A stretch of 33,575 nt of DNA from a virus: the IMG/VR virus record IMGVR_UViG_3300031974_000311, positions 1 to 33,575 of that record; one strand, given 5' to 3'. Position numbers and translations under genes: made by a program. Below the pieces are notes generated by a model. The model made no database searches. It saw only the letters and a list, made by a program, of their open reading frames with translations, and had not been told where the DNA came from. Shown in pieces: positions 25,903-33,060 of the stretch. Numbering within the stretch: position 1 is the first letter of the stretch; each line of letters begins with the position of its first letter.

Positions 25903-27583
25903 CGAACTCTGAGTCGAGAGGACATTTGAATCCATATCTTTCTTCGGTTTTCTTAATAGCCTTTTTAGTGATTTCACCTATCTCAGCCTCCAAGCCTTCC
26001 TTAACTATAATTTGCACTTCATCATGGACAAACGCCACTATCGCAACTTCTTCTGTAGTGTAGCCTTTAGCGCGTATCATCTTCTCTATGGTTCTGTACC
26101 ATTCCTTACAGATGATCGCTCCCGCTGATTGAAGCAGTGTATTTAATGCAGCATGGGGGTGGCGTATAGGTATGAGCCTACCGTCTAACCCTTTAATAAA
26201 CTTCTCACCATGCTGTGATTCTAACCGTAACTTAATGGCATCGGTTAACTTCTTGAGAGCTGGGGTCTTAGCTAGGAATCGTTTTTTAATTTGTCCGCCT
26301 TCCTTCGCGCCCTTGCCAATGATCTCTCCAATTTTTTCGTTGCCCGCTCCGTACAGGAATCCGTATATAAACGTCTTTGCCTGTGGACGAGTCTGTAACC
26401 CCGCTGCCATTTGGTTTGCCGTGTGTATATCACCTTCTAATATTTCCTTAGCGTACTGCCCGCCATCATACCTGTGCATATAATGACTTAAGCATCGCAG
26501 TTCTAGACCACTAGCGTCTGCCCCCAACAAGGAGTAACCCTGTGGCGCACGAAATAGTTGGCGGCATTCCTTCCCAAAGGCGGCTGTTCCGCTTGGTACT
26601 TGAGCGACATTAGGGTCACTGTGTGTACAACGAGAAGTAACAGCCCCCATGTGATTAACGCGACCATGTATTCGTCCTTTCTTCTCAAGCTTGAGCCATG
26701 CTTGTTTACCATTTCCTAATTGTCCTAATCTTTTGTTTAACATCAGGAACTCAGTTAACAGCTTCGCTTCGGGCATATCGATTCCCGCTAAAATTTTTTC
26801 GTCAACTTTCGGCTCACCTGATGGTGTAAACTCTTTTGGCTCCCAACCCTTCTTCATTAGCCTGTCAGCAATCTGCTGTCGTGAGGCAGGGTTGAACGGA
26901 ATGGTTTTGGTTTTTGTTTTCAGCTCAATTATTGTCGGCTCTAGCGTGTCAACTAGTTCGTTCTCTATTTCTAACTTTCGTGCAGACAACTGCGTGTAAA
27001 GTTTTTGTGCAGCCTCTACATCAAATGGGAAGCCTACGCGCTCCTGTTGGAACAGCATCTTCGCCATGTCATGCTCTAGCTGCATGGGTTCTTCTGGATA
27101 ACGCTTGCGCTGTATCATCTCGTACAGCTTTACGTTTAGTGCTACGTCTTTAGCGCAATACTCTAACATCTCAGGGTTGAACTCTGTCCAAGCGTCCTCC
27201 TGTTCACCGTAAGCACCTTTGTTGTAGTTGAGGCGTTGTCCCCAAGCCTTAAGAGAATGTGAACCAATCAATCTATTGTCCACTGTCCTCTTCAAAATAT
27301 CTTTTTCTTTTAAGTTGGGATATATTAATCGAGAAGCTACCAGTGTATCAAACACTTCGCCTTTGTAGTCAAAGCCATATAGCTTTTCCAAGACTGGAAT
27401 GTCATAGCAAATAATATTATGACCGCCTATCTCTGGAGCTTTTCTTAATAATGCAACACCCTTTTCTAACGTGTCCCCATGGAACTTCCATTGAACACCT
27501 GATTTGGTACACTGTGTGACTATACAATGCACTTTGGTCACTTCATCTAGCAACCCATCTGTCTCTATATCAAATATTAACAT
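25871..27583 (-). CDS. Family A DNA polymerase (gp5-like)
   Basis: A 570-residue T7-type polymerase with 3'-5' exonuclease. The exonuclease begins at once with FDIETDGLL (metal ligands Asp and Glu) and has HNIICYDIPVL and YCAKDVALN. Polymerase motif A is GADASGLELRCLSHYM with Asp356, motif B lies in QAKTFIYGFLYGAGNEKIG, and motif C is VHDEVQI with Asp521. T7 gp5 has 704 residues; most of the difference falls in the thumb, where the roughly 76-residue thioredoxin-binding insert of T7 seems to be reduced to a short link before IPFNPASRQQ. It starts at an ATG with AGAGG just upstream, 20 bases after the primase-helicase gene. Confidence 0.96.
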   Translation of the reverse strand: MLIFDIETDGLLDEVTKVHCIVTQCTKSGVQWKFHGDTLEKGVALLRKAPEIGGHNIICYDIPVLEKLYGFDYKGEVFDTLVASRLIYPNLKEKDILKRTVDNRLIGSHSLKAWGQRLNYNKGAYGEQEDAWTEFNPEMLEYCAKDVALNVKLYEMIQRKRYPEEPMQLEHDMAKMLFQQERVGFPFDVEAAQKLYTQLSARKLEIENELVDTLEPTIIELKTKTKTIPFNPASRQQIADRLMKKGWEPKEFTPSGEPKVDEKILAGIDMPEAKLLTEFLMLNKRLGQLGNGKQAWLKLEKKGRIHGRVNHMGAVTSRCTHSDPNVAQVPSGTAAFGKECRQLFRAPQGYSLLGADASGLELRCLSHYMHRYDGGQYAKEILEGDIHTANQMAAGLQTRPQAKTFIYGFLYGAGNEKIGEIIGKGAKEGGQIKKRFLAKTPALKKLTDAIKLRLESQHGEKFIKGLDGRLIPIRHPHAALNTLLQSAGAIICKEWYRTIEKMIRAKGYTTEEVAIVAFVHDEVQIIVKEGLEAEIGEITKKAIKKTEERYGFKCPLDSEFDVGRSWAETH

Positions 27584-27603
27584 ATATCCTCTCGCTGGAG
27601 TGA

Positions 27604-29172
27604 TTAAAATGGTACGTCATATTCTTCTGACATACGCCCTGTTGTGGTGTTGAAGTGAAGCTGTCCTGCTACACCTGTCTCACCAGACCACCTGTTCTTA
27701 AGTATGCGAACAGTGGTTGTGTTACTCGTCTCAGCATCTTGCTGATTACGCTCTAGTCCGATAACAATGTCACTTAACTGTGCAATGGCAGCACTACCTC
27801 TAAGCTGAGATAGCGAAGTCATAATACCTTCTTCGTGTCCCTTGTCACCGCTGGGTCTGCGTAAATGAGATACGACAATCAACCCTATGCCTAGCTCTTC
27901 AGTTAGTGAGCGAAGTTGTGTCATCATGTTGTCAATGATACGTCTTTCGTCACCACCCTCGATGCCTGATACAACAATACTGATGTGATCCAGAATAATG
28001 TACTGGCAGCCACACCCTCTTGCTAGGTATCTGATCTTGGCTAGTAGGTTATCGCTCTCTGTCGATCCCCAGTGGTCATACATAAACACTCTACCAGTGC
28101 CGAGCGTAGCGTCAAACGCTTCTCGCAGCTCTTCTGTAGGTACGTCCTGTAGGTGTACTAGTTTGTTTAGGTACAGTGACATAAGCCCCTGTGCAGTTCT
28201 CTTGCTTGACTCTTCAAGTGCTACATAACCTATCGTAGCCCCCTCGTTGAGTAGGTGGTACGCAAACTCTCGTGTTAGTTGCGACTTACCCAAGCCTGAC
28301 CCTGCTGTTACCGTGACAATCTCACCTAAACGACAACCGCCTATCTTAGCGTTTAGTCCCTCGTAAGGGTAAGGTACAGTGTGTACTTCTTTCTCGGTGC
28401 TGACCTCTTCCCACAAGTCCTCACCGTTGATGATACCATCGGGGGCAAACTCTCTTGCACCCCAGAAGGCATCAATAAGTTCTGGCTGTCTGCCAGCTTG
28501 AATCATTTCATTAGCGTCTTTAAGTGGTAGCCTAGCAATCTTGGCTTTGCGTGGTGATAGTAGTGCCGCACAGTCTTGTGCTGCTTGCTGTCCTACATCG
28601 TCCATATCGAACATAAAGACAACAGTTTCAAACTTCTCTAACCACTCGATAGATTTTTTAATATCTCTCTTTGCTCCTGCCGCGCCTGTCTTGACAGATA
28701 CAACAGCCCACTTGTGATCGAAAGCCTGAGATACAGACATCGCATCGATCTCACCTTCTGTGATTACACAAGTACGCCCTCCATCTCGCCATAAGCTTTG
28801 ACCAAAGAGTCCAGCTTCTTTCAGATCACCTACGACAGCAAACGTCTTATCAGGATAGCGAAGCTTCTGCGCTACAGTCTTACCATTTTTATCTTTGTAG
28901 TTGGCAACCTGTACTCCGTCACCAGTTTGGTAATCCCAAAAGCGTACAGTCTTTTCTGTCAAACATCTTTTAATCAGTGGTTTAAAATCACCTGTCTTAA
29001 AGTTTGTTTCTTTGACTGCATTATCCACTATTCTCTCCTGTTCGTCTGGTTGTCCGTATGTCTCACAGCTAAAACAAAACGTGTGACCATCAGTGTACAA
29101 ACTATTTGCATCTGACGAGCCACACACCTTGCATGGAGTGTGCATTACAAATTCACTCTCCTGATTCTCCAT
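27604..29172 (-). CDS. Primase-helicase (gp4-like)
   Basis: A 522-residue bifunctional protein (T7 gp4 has 566). The N-terminal zinc ribbon has Cys14, Cys17, Cys33 and Cys36 (CKVCG and CFSC). A TOPRIM primase domain follows with ITEGEIDAMS (about residue 137) and VFMFDMDDVGQQAA. The C-terminal RecA-like helicase has Walker A in GSGLGKSQ (about 290) and a Walker B-like YIILDHIS (about 395). It unwinds DNA and primes lagging-strand synthesis with the phage polymerase. The start at 29172 overlaps the zinc-ribbon gene by 20 bases; an ATG at 29145 is an alternative just before the zinc motif. Confidence 0.95.
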   Translation of the reverse strand: MENQESEFVMHTPCKVCGSSDANSLYTDGHTFCFSCETYGQPDEQERIVDNAVKETNFKTGDFKPLIKRCLTEKTVRFWDYQTGDGVQVANYKDKNGKTVAQKLRYPDKTFAVVGDLKEAGLFGQSLWRDGGRTCVITEGEIDAMSVSQAFDHKWAVVSVKTGAAGAKRDIKKSIEWLEKFETVVFMFDMDDVGQQAAQDCAALLSPRKAKIARLPLKDANEMIQAGRQPELIDAFWGAREFAPDGIINGEDLWEEVSTEKEVHTVPYPYEGLNAKIGGCRLGEIVTVTAGSGLGKSQLTREFAYHLLNEGATIGYVALEESSKRTAQGLMSLYLNKLVHLQDVPTEELREAFDATLGTGRVFMYDHWGSTESDNLLAKIRYLARGCGCQYIILDHISIVVSGIEGGDERRIIDNMMTQLRSLTEELGIGLIVVSHLRRPSGDKGHEEGIMTSLSQLRGSAAIAQLSDIVIGLERNQQDAETSNTTTVRILKNRWSGETGVAGQLHFNTTTGRMSEEYDVPF

Positions 29173-29335
29173 CTAATAATTCTCTCTCTTTTGCATAATA
29201 AAATTCCAAAATGCTGTAACAATCTGGACACGTTAAAAGGGTCATCATAGAGAACTCTTCAAACTCGTCCTCTACCGTCTCGTCACCTGTCCAAAACATT
29301 TCAGCTCCACATTTCATGCAATTATGTCCAGTCAT
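29153..29335 (-). CDS. Small zinc-ribbon protein
   Basis: The start is placed at the ATG at 29335, with GAGGAG ten bases upstream, giving 60 residues. Two Cys pairs, CMKCG near the start and CPDC about 30 residues later, are expected to bind one zinc ion; an acidic segment (DETVEDEFEEF) lies between them. It overlaps both the endonuclease I gene and the primase-helicase gene. No specific function is known; DNA or protein binding in replication is a guess from position. Confidence 0.65.
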   Translation of the reverse strand: MTGHNCMKCGAEMFWTGDETVEDEFEEFSMMTLLTCPDCYSILEFYYAKERELLDGESGE

Positions 29336-29690
29336 CAGGGATAATCTCCTCTGCCCAAATGAATTTATGCTTATCAGCCCACTCACCACAAGTCATCTTC
29401 GTGCCGTCTTTACGTTTCTTAGCACCTTGCACTGGGCTGTTAGCTCGTTGAAATAAGAACCTGATGTCCAACTCTGGGTGTTGCTCTTTCATATTACGCA
29501 TCTTACGCTGTGCGTCTTGTCTAAAGTAACCTTTAACTTCGACATATATGTCACCGATCTTTAGATCAGGTGTGTATTGTCTCGTCACCGTGTAGGGCAA
29601 CTTACAAGGTTCATACTCGTAAGCTACCCCTCGGCTTTTGAGGTTGAGTTGCACTCGTTCTTCTAGGGTCGATCTAGAAGTCAGCGGCAT
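29322..29690 (-). CDS. Endonuclease I, Holliday-junction resolvase (gp3-like)
   Basis: The ATG at 29690 is preferred (122 residues), with GAGG about nine bases upstream; a TTG at 29696 is the alternative. The active site of T7 endonuclease I is conserved: Glu10 in STLEERV, Asp42 in YTPD, Glu51 and Lys53 in VEVKG, followed by EQHPELDIRFLF. T7 has 149 residues; here the C-terminal basic extension is missing. The enzyme cuts branched DNA and helps degrade host DNA. The start lies inside the last codons of the ssDNA-binding protein gene. Confidence 0.94.
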   Translation of the reverse strand: MPLTSRSTLEERVQLNLKSRGVAYEYEPCKLPYTVTRQYTPDLKIGDIYVEVKGYFRQDAQRKMRNMKEQHPELDIRFLFQRANSPVQGAKKRKDGTKMTCGEWADKHKFIWAEEIIPDDWT

Positions 29691-30300
29691 CTGCAAGTTC
29701 CTCTGTTATTACAGAGTCATTAGACGCTACATCGCTAGGAGGGGGTGCGATGAAGCCGTCCTCCTCATCAAAGACGCTAGTAGCTGTGTTACCATACTCT
29801 ACTAGGTCTATTACTTGTACTGCCTTCAGTCTCAGGGACACGCCAACTTTCTTAGTTGACTGCATGATGTAAGGGATAGGCTCGAATGCTACCTTTACTC
29901 GTGAGCCATTACCAATCAGCATATCTTTTGGCAGTGGTTGTTTCTTTGCATCGATAACAGCGGGAGCTTGCTCATAGTATGTGCCGTCCTTACGCTGTAC
30001 CTTTGCTTTTAGTTTGAATTTAAATTCTACTTTACCAGTATCGTCACCAGTATCTTTATCGTAGACTGTTTGTGCTACATCCTGAGTGGTCAGAGTATTT
30101 TTCAGTGGTGGTTTTTCTTTCACTGCTCTCTTAAATTCCTCTTGGACTATTTCCTCTAGTCGCTCACTCATTTCTGCTGCTTCCTCTTGGGAAAGCTGAA
30201 GGTTGATACTGTAGTCACCTAGTGGATTCCATTTCGTATCTGGCTCTAGAACCTTTGCCCATTGAGCCGAACCTTCAAGTACCATAATATTTTTCGCCAT
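29674..30300 (-). CDS. Single-stranded DNA-binding protein (gp2.5-like)
   Basis: A 208-residue protein (T7 gp2.5 has 232) in the gene 2.5 position, after the RNA polymerase and before endonuclease I. The N-terminus AKNIMVLEGSAQWAKVLEP and the central NGSRVKVAFEPIPYIMQSTK fit the OB-fold family. The acidic C-terminus ends ELADAADF; a terminal phenylalanine after acidic residues is the hallmark by which gp2.5 contacts the polymerase and helicase. It is the first gene after the candidate promoter at 30341-30358. Confidence 0.88.
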   Translation of the reverse strand: MAKNIMVLEGSAQWAKVLEPDTKWNPLGDYSINLQLSQEEAAEMSERLEEIVQEEFKRAVKEKPPLKNTLTTQDVAQTVYDKDTGDDTGKVEFKFKLKAKVQRKDGTYYEQAPAVIDAKKQPLPKDMLIGNGSRVKVAFEPIPYIMQSTKKVGVSLRLKAVQVIDLVEYGNTATSVFDEEDGFIAPPPSDVASNDSVITEELADAADF

Positions 30301-30340
30301 AAATTATATTCCTATATGTTTAAGTTTTTAGTTTGGACTG

Positions 30341-30358
30341 CCTATGGGGCACCTTAGA
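30341..30358 (-). promoter_or_regulatory. Candidate phage RNA polymerase promoter (replication block)
   Basis: The minus-strand sequence TCTAAGGTGCCCCATAGG lies in the 61-bp gap between the RNA polymerase C-part and the ssDNA-binding protein gene. It is an exact copy of the sequence at 22123-22140 and resembles the SP6 promoter. A start at the final GG would give a leader of about 41 bases with AGGA before the ATG. Confidence 0.65.
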
Positions 30359-30361
30359 AAA

Positions 30362-32020
30362 TTATGCAAAAAAGTAATCACTCTTTAACACCAAATCTAA
30401 ATCCAAAGTACCCTTGGTTGGTGGTAACGGCACATCCGTTCCCTCCTGTAACGATGTTACTGCGCTATCGTAGAGATTTTGTAGTATATCGTTTTGTTTG
30501 TACATATCGACAAACGCCTCTCTTAGTCTTTGGTTAAGCAGTGGCATATTTGTACAATGTGTACCGTAACTGTCATGCACCATCGCAAAATCAGTTACAC
30601 CATCTTTCAAACATCGGACAACTGTCTCTGTCAAAGCCGCAGCATCCAACGAATGAACTAAGTTTGGTGAACTACCCGAAACAGCTTTCCGAGAGTCCAC
30701 CGAATTGTCTATTGGCTCTTGGTAATTTAATCTTACAATAGAGCCGTTTAAATGAGTCTTAATCCTTAACTTCTTTTTATTGTTATATGATTGCCTTACT
30801 AACAAACCTGTGGGTGTTTTCCATTCAAACATCTTACCTTCGTTTGCGTATAGCCTAGCCAAATCTTTGACATAATCCATAACAGTATGGGCTGAGATAA
30901 TAACCTCATTGATTGCTTGCCATACGAAACCAGATAAATAAATTGATACTTTAAAGAAATCGTCATCCCAAGGGTTCTTACCTTTGCACTTCTCCTCAAG
31001 TGCTTCATTAATATATTCAGTGCAAGCGTGTCTTGTTCCTGAGTACGGTACTATCATCACTGGTCGCTTTGTAATCTTACGACATACGCCAATCTCTAAT
31101 AGCTGTTTTGCTAACTCAGTGTCCTGCTCCTCTAACAACTGTGTAGTACGTTTCGCTACGTCAGAATAAATATCCTGTGGTACGTCACTTGGTGTTAGGT
31201 TCACAGCCCTACCGCCACCCTCATCTAAAAGCATAGCTGAGAGGTGCTGTAAGCCGTTACAAGAGCCGTCACTAGCACAAGGTAGGTGAGTATAGTGTGG
31301 CTCACCAGACTGCTTAGAATGGTTATATAACGCCCACTCGTAGCACCAAGCTAATGCTTGCCAAGGCTTGTCCGCGTCCTGCCACCACTTGTTTGTTAAC
31401 GGATCATTATAAACGTCTACAGCGTTCTGTACGTTCATATACGCCCACATCTCTCGATCTTCCAAACTTACCTTGTCAACACCGAACACGTTAGCACCGT
31501 GAATAGCTAACCATCTCGCATCCTCATCATTGGATACCAAGACTCCATTAGCAAACTCTAACAATGCTTTGCTGTAGTCAGCGTTTTGTGGTGACAGGAA
31601 CGACTCAACTGGATACTTCCGCCCCCGAAAGTCTAGTTGCCATACATACCACATCTTATCATGCTTAACGTACTCCTCTGCAAGCTGAATAGTCCGCTCA
31701 ACCTGAATACGTTTCGACATTGATTTGTTATTATGCGTGTGTACTTTGTTCCTATCTGCTTTAAATATCTTAAACTGTTCCTTTTCTTCATCATTAAGAT
31801 ACTTAGGTTCTTTACTGAATGGGTATTTAGGTAATGGTAGATTGTCTTTCTGCGGAAGTCCTTCCCACAACTGACCACTGTCCCAACAAGCTCGCAGCGT
31901 TTCCACTACAAACTGGTTAATACGCCAAGGTGTTTGCTGTAGAGCATTGACGCAAGTGTATTCATCTTGAATATCACACTGCGCTAGTCTGTCTAAATAA
32001 TCCTGTACAACTTGTCTCAC
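30362..32020 (-). CDS. Single-subunit RNA polymerase, polymerase-core part (gp1-like, split)
   Basis: About 552 residues, equivalent to T7 RNA polymerase from roughly residue 300 to the end. Catalytic residues are present: Asp251 in SDGSCNG (T7 Asp537), Lys318 in ITKRPVM (Lys631), Tyr326 in VPYSG (Tyr639) and Asp483 in VHDSYGT (Asp812). The C-terminus ends SDYFFA, like the T7 DFAFA foot. The likely start is the GTG at 32020, which overlaps the stop of the N-terminal ORF as GTGA and has GAGGG seven bases upstream; a GTG at 32026 is also in frame. A stop codon lies 21 bases before 32026 in this frame. The frame is minus one relative to the upstream ORF. It should transcribe the phage's later genes with the N-terminal part; a one-base sequence error is the main alternative. 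Confidence 0.93.
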   Translation of the reverse strand: MRQVVQDYLDRLAQCDIQDEYTCVNALQQTPWRINQFVVETLRACWDSGQLWEGLPQKDNLPLPKYPFSKEPKYLNDEEKEQFKIFKADRNKVHTHNNKSMSKRIQVERTIQLAEEYVKHDKMWYVWQLDFRGRKYPVESFLSPQNADYSKALLEFANGVLVSNDEDARWLAIHGANVFGVDKVSLEDREMWAYMNVQNAVDVYNDPLTNKWWQDADKPWQALAWCYEWALYNHSKQSGEPHYTHLPCASDGSCNGLQHLSAMLLDEGGGRAVNLTPSDVPQDIYSDVAKRTTQLLEEQDTELAKQLLEIGVCRKITKRPVMIVPYSGTRHACTEYINEALEEKCKGKNPWDDDFFKVSIYLSGFVWQAINEVIISAHTVMDYVKDLARLYANEGKMFEWKTPTGLLVRQSYNNKKKLRIKTHLNGSIVRLNYQEPIDNSVDSRKAVSGSSPNLVHSLDAAALTETVVRCLKDGVTDFAMVHDSYGTHCTNMPLLNQRLREAFVDMYKQNDILQNLYDSAVTSLQEGTDVPLPPTKGTLDLDLVLKSDYFFA

Positions 32021-32796
32021 GACCACACCCTCACAAAAGGTAATTTATTAATATGTTCTGAATGATAACCACCACCCCAGAACCCATCCCAATCTTTTGG
32101 CTCAATAATACAAGGAGCATAGCGAGGTAATGCTATACTGTTTGTCTCGTTGAACGCCTTTACCCACTCCTCTGTCTCAGCAGTAGGAGCCAGTAAGTAA
32201 GTTGTTTTCTTTTTGGTAATCTTTTTCTCTAGCTTTACGATACCAGTGTGTTCAATAATTATATCCACTAGCCTGATGCCTACGTTAACTCGCTCCTTAT
32301 CAGTCCAGTGTGGTATGTCTAAACCGTCATTTCTAATCTTGTGGTCAAGACCGTATCGCTTGTGGTCAAAACCTTTATCAGATTTCTTGTTTGCTAACTT
32401 AATAATGTTTGTAGCTACTTGCTTGTCTAACTCTAGCCATTTATCAAGACGTATCTGAGTCTCGATTTGTATTCCTATTGTTCGTGCTACCTGATACAGC
32501 GTAGGCTTACGGCACATAACATCAACCATAGCTACAAGAGCTAGGTATGCCATCTTGCTAGAGTCTGTATGTTTAGTTAGACTTTTAAATACTGATTTAT
32601 TGTTTCCAAGTTTATTGTGATAAGCATCTATTGCGTCCATGACTGGTTCAACAATGCCTTTGATGATAGTACGTCCGTGTTTGGTTTTAGAACCCAGTCC
32701 TTTACCTAACAACTCTTCCATACCTTTGTTGTAACGGTGTATCCCTGACTGTACCATTCGGTACTCTAACTCTATTTGTTTATCCAAAGTTGCCAT
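32017..32796 (-). CDS. Single-subunit RNA polymerase, N-terminal domain part (gp1-like, split)
   Basis: A 259-residue protein matching the N-terminal, promoter-binding domain of T7-like RNA polymerases. Its C-terminal CIIEPKDWDGFWGGGYHSEH corresponds to T7 PPKDWTGITGGGYW, and LPFVRVWS to PLALVRTHS, after which TGA ends the frame. The rest of the enzyme continues in another frame from 32020. GAGG lies six bases before the ATG at 32796. This is the first gene after the attP-like region, so it is probably read by host RNA polymerase early in infection, although I found no convincing sigma-70 promoter. The two parts together total about 811 residues, close to family length (T7 883). Confidence 0.88.
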   Translation of the reverse strand: MATLDKQIELEYRMVQSGIHRYNKGMEELLGKGLGSKTKHGRTIIKGIVEPVMDAIDAYHNKLGNNKSVFKSLTKHTDSSKMAYLALVAMVDVMCRKPTLYQVARTIGIQIETQIRLDKWLELDKQVATNIIKLANKKSDKGFDHKRYGLDHKIRNDGLDIPHWTDKERVNVGIRLVDIIIEHTGIVKLEKKITKKKTTYLLAPTAETEEWVKAFNETNSIALPRYAPCIIEPKDWDGFWGGGYHSEHINKLPFVRVWS

Positions 32797-32808
32797 CGTT
32801 TACCTCTG

Positions 32809-32820
32809 TTTACGCCACAA
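32809..32820 (-). repeat. Arm-site-like repeat, copy 1 (TTGTGGCGTAAA)
   Basis: Exact copy of the 12-mer at 33036-33047, same orientation, just upstream of the RNA polymerase N-part gene. It lies on the opposite side of the tRNA-like core from the copies next to the integrase, as arm-type integrase sites often do. Confidence 0.55.
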
Positions 32821-32847
32821 TTCTGTGGGTTTGGTGGCTTAACCCCG

Positions 32848-32925
32848 ATCTTGTTACGGTAGCGGAGTTAAGGATTAATCGGGATATGCAAGTTATCCGT
32901 CTATATATGTTTATCTTGTTACGGT
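32848..32925 (+). repeat. Direct repeat pair ATCTTGTTACGGT
   Basis: Two exact 13-bp copies, at 32848-32860 and 32913-32925, both followed by A/G then GCG, with 65 bp between their starts. They lie between the tRNA half and the RNA polymerase gene. They may bind an integration or regulatory protein. Confidence 0.6.
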
Positions 32926-32945
32926 GGCGTGATGAGGATGAGATG

Positions 32946-32986
32946 GATTAGCAAACCTGTGGTTTAAGCCACTCACCCATCTCTCC
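32946..32986 (-). other. attP core: 5' half of tRNA-Ser(GCU)
   Basis: Read on the minus strand from 32986, the sequence has a GGAGAGA acceptor strand, TG at positions 8-9, a D-arm (GGT...ACC closing GAGTGGCTTAA) and an anticodon loop TTGCTAA with GCU at 32952-32950. This is the form of a bacterial serine tRNA from its first base to the anticodon loop. No T-arm or 3' acceptor strand follows, so it is not a working tRNA. Its position beside an integrase gene makes it the likely attachment-site core. Confidence 0.78.
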
Positions 32987-33020
32987 TCTATGTTTTCTGC
33001 CGTTTTTAATTTCATCTTCA

Positions 33021-33057
33021 CGCCTCTTACGCCACTTTACGCCACAACGCGCCACAA
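33021..33057 (-). repeat. Tandem arm-site-like repeats after the integrase
   Basis: On the minus strand, four near copies of (TTG)TGGCGTAA follow each other at a period of about 10 bases: TTGTGGCGCG, TTGTGGCGTAA, AGTGGCGTAA and GAGGCGTGAA. The phasing of one helical turn suggests cooperative binding of a protein, most likely the integrase. They start 3 bases after the integrase stop codon. Confidence 0.6.
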
Positions 33058-33060
33058 GGA

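Larger units (their letters stand above)
32797..33060 (-). other. attP-like region with repeats, early leader
   Basis: A 264-bp non-coding stretch between the integrase and RNA polymerase genes. It holds the tRNA-Ser half (32946-32986), an exact 12-bp minus-strand repeat TTGTGGCGTAAA at 33036-33047 and 32809-32820, imperfect tandem copies of the same element at 33021-33057, and a 13-bp direct repeat ATCTTGTTACGGT at 32848-32860 and 32913-32925 (plus strand). GGATA/TATCC form an inverted repeat at 32882-32898. Arm-type integrase sites flanking a core fit this layout. Confidence 0.7.

Noticed and set aside
31990-32050. Programmed -1 frameshift joining the two RNA polymerase ORFs
   Set aside because: The overlap (about 25 bases) has CCTTTTG but no X-XXY-YYZ slippery heptamer in the right frame and no clear downstream structure. 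The GTGA overlap with a ribosome site fits re-initiation better.
32797-32945. Host sigma-70 promoter for the RNA polymerase gene
   Set aside because: TATATA at about 32900 is a possible -10, but no acceptable -35 lies at the right distance. Early transcription may start further upstream.
32840-32986. Complete phage tRNA-Ser gene
   Set aside because: No T-arm with GTTCRA and no strand complementary to GGAGAGA is found after the anticodon loop; only the 5' half is present.
32911-33015. 34-codon frame on the minus strand (ATG at 33015) with AGAGG upstream
   Set aside because: It runs straight through the half tRNA and the repeats, is very short, and its sequence is explained by the tRNA. Not supported as a gene.
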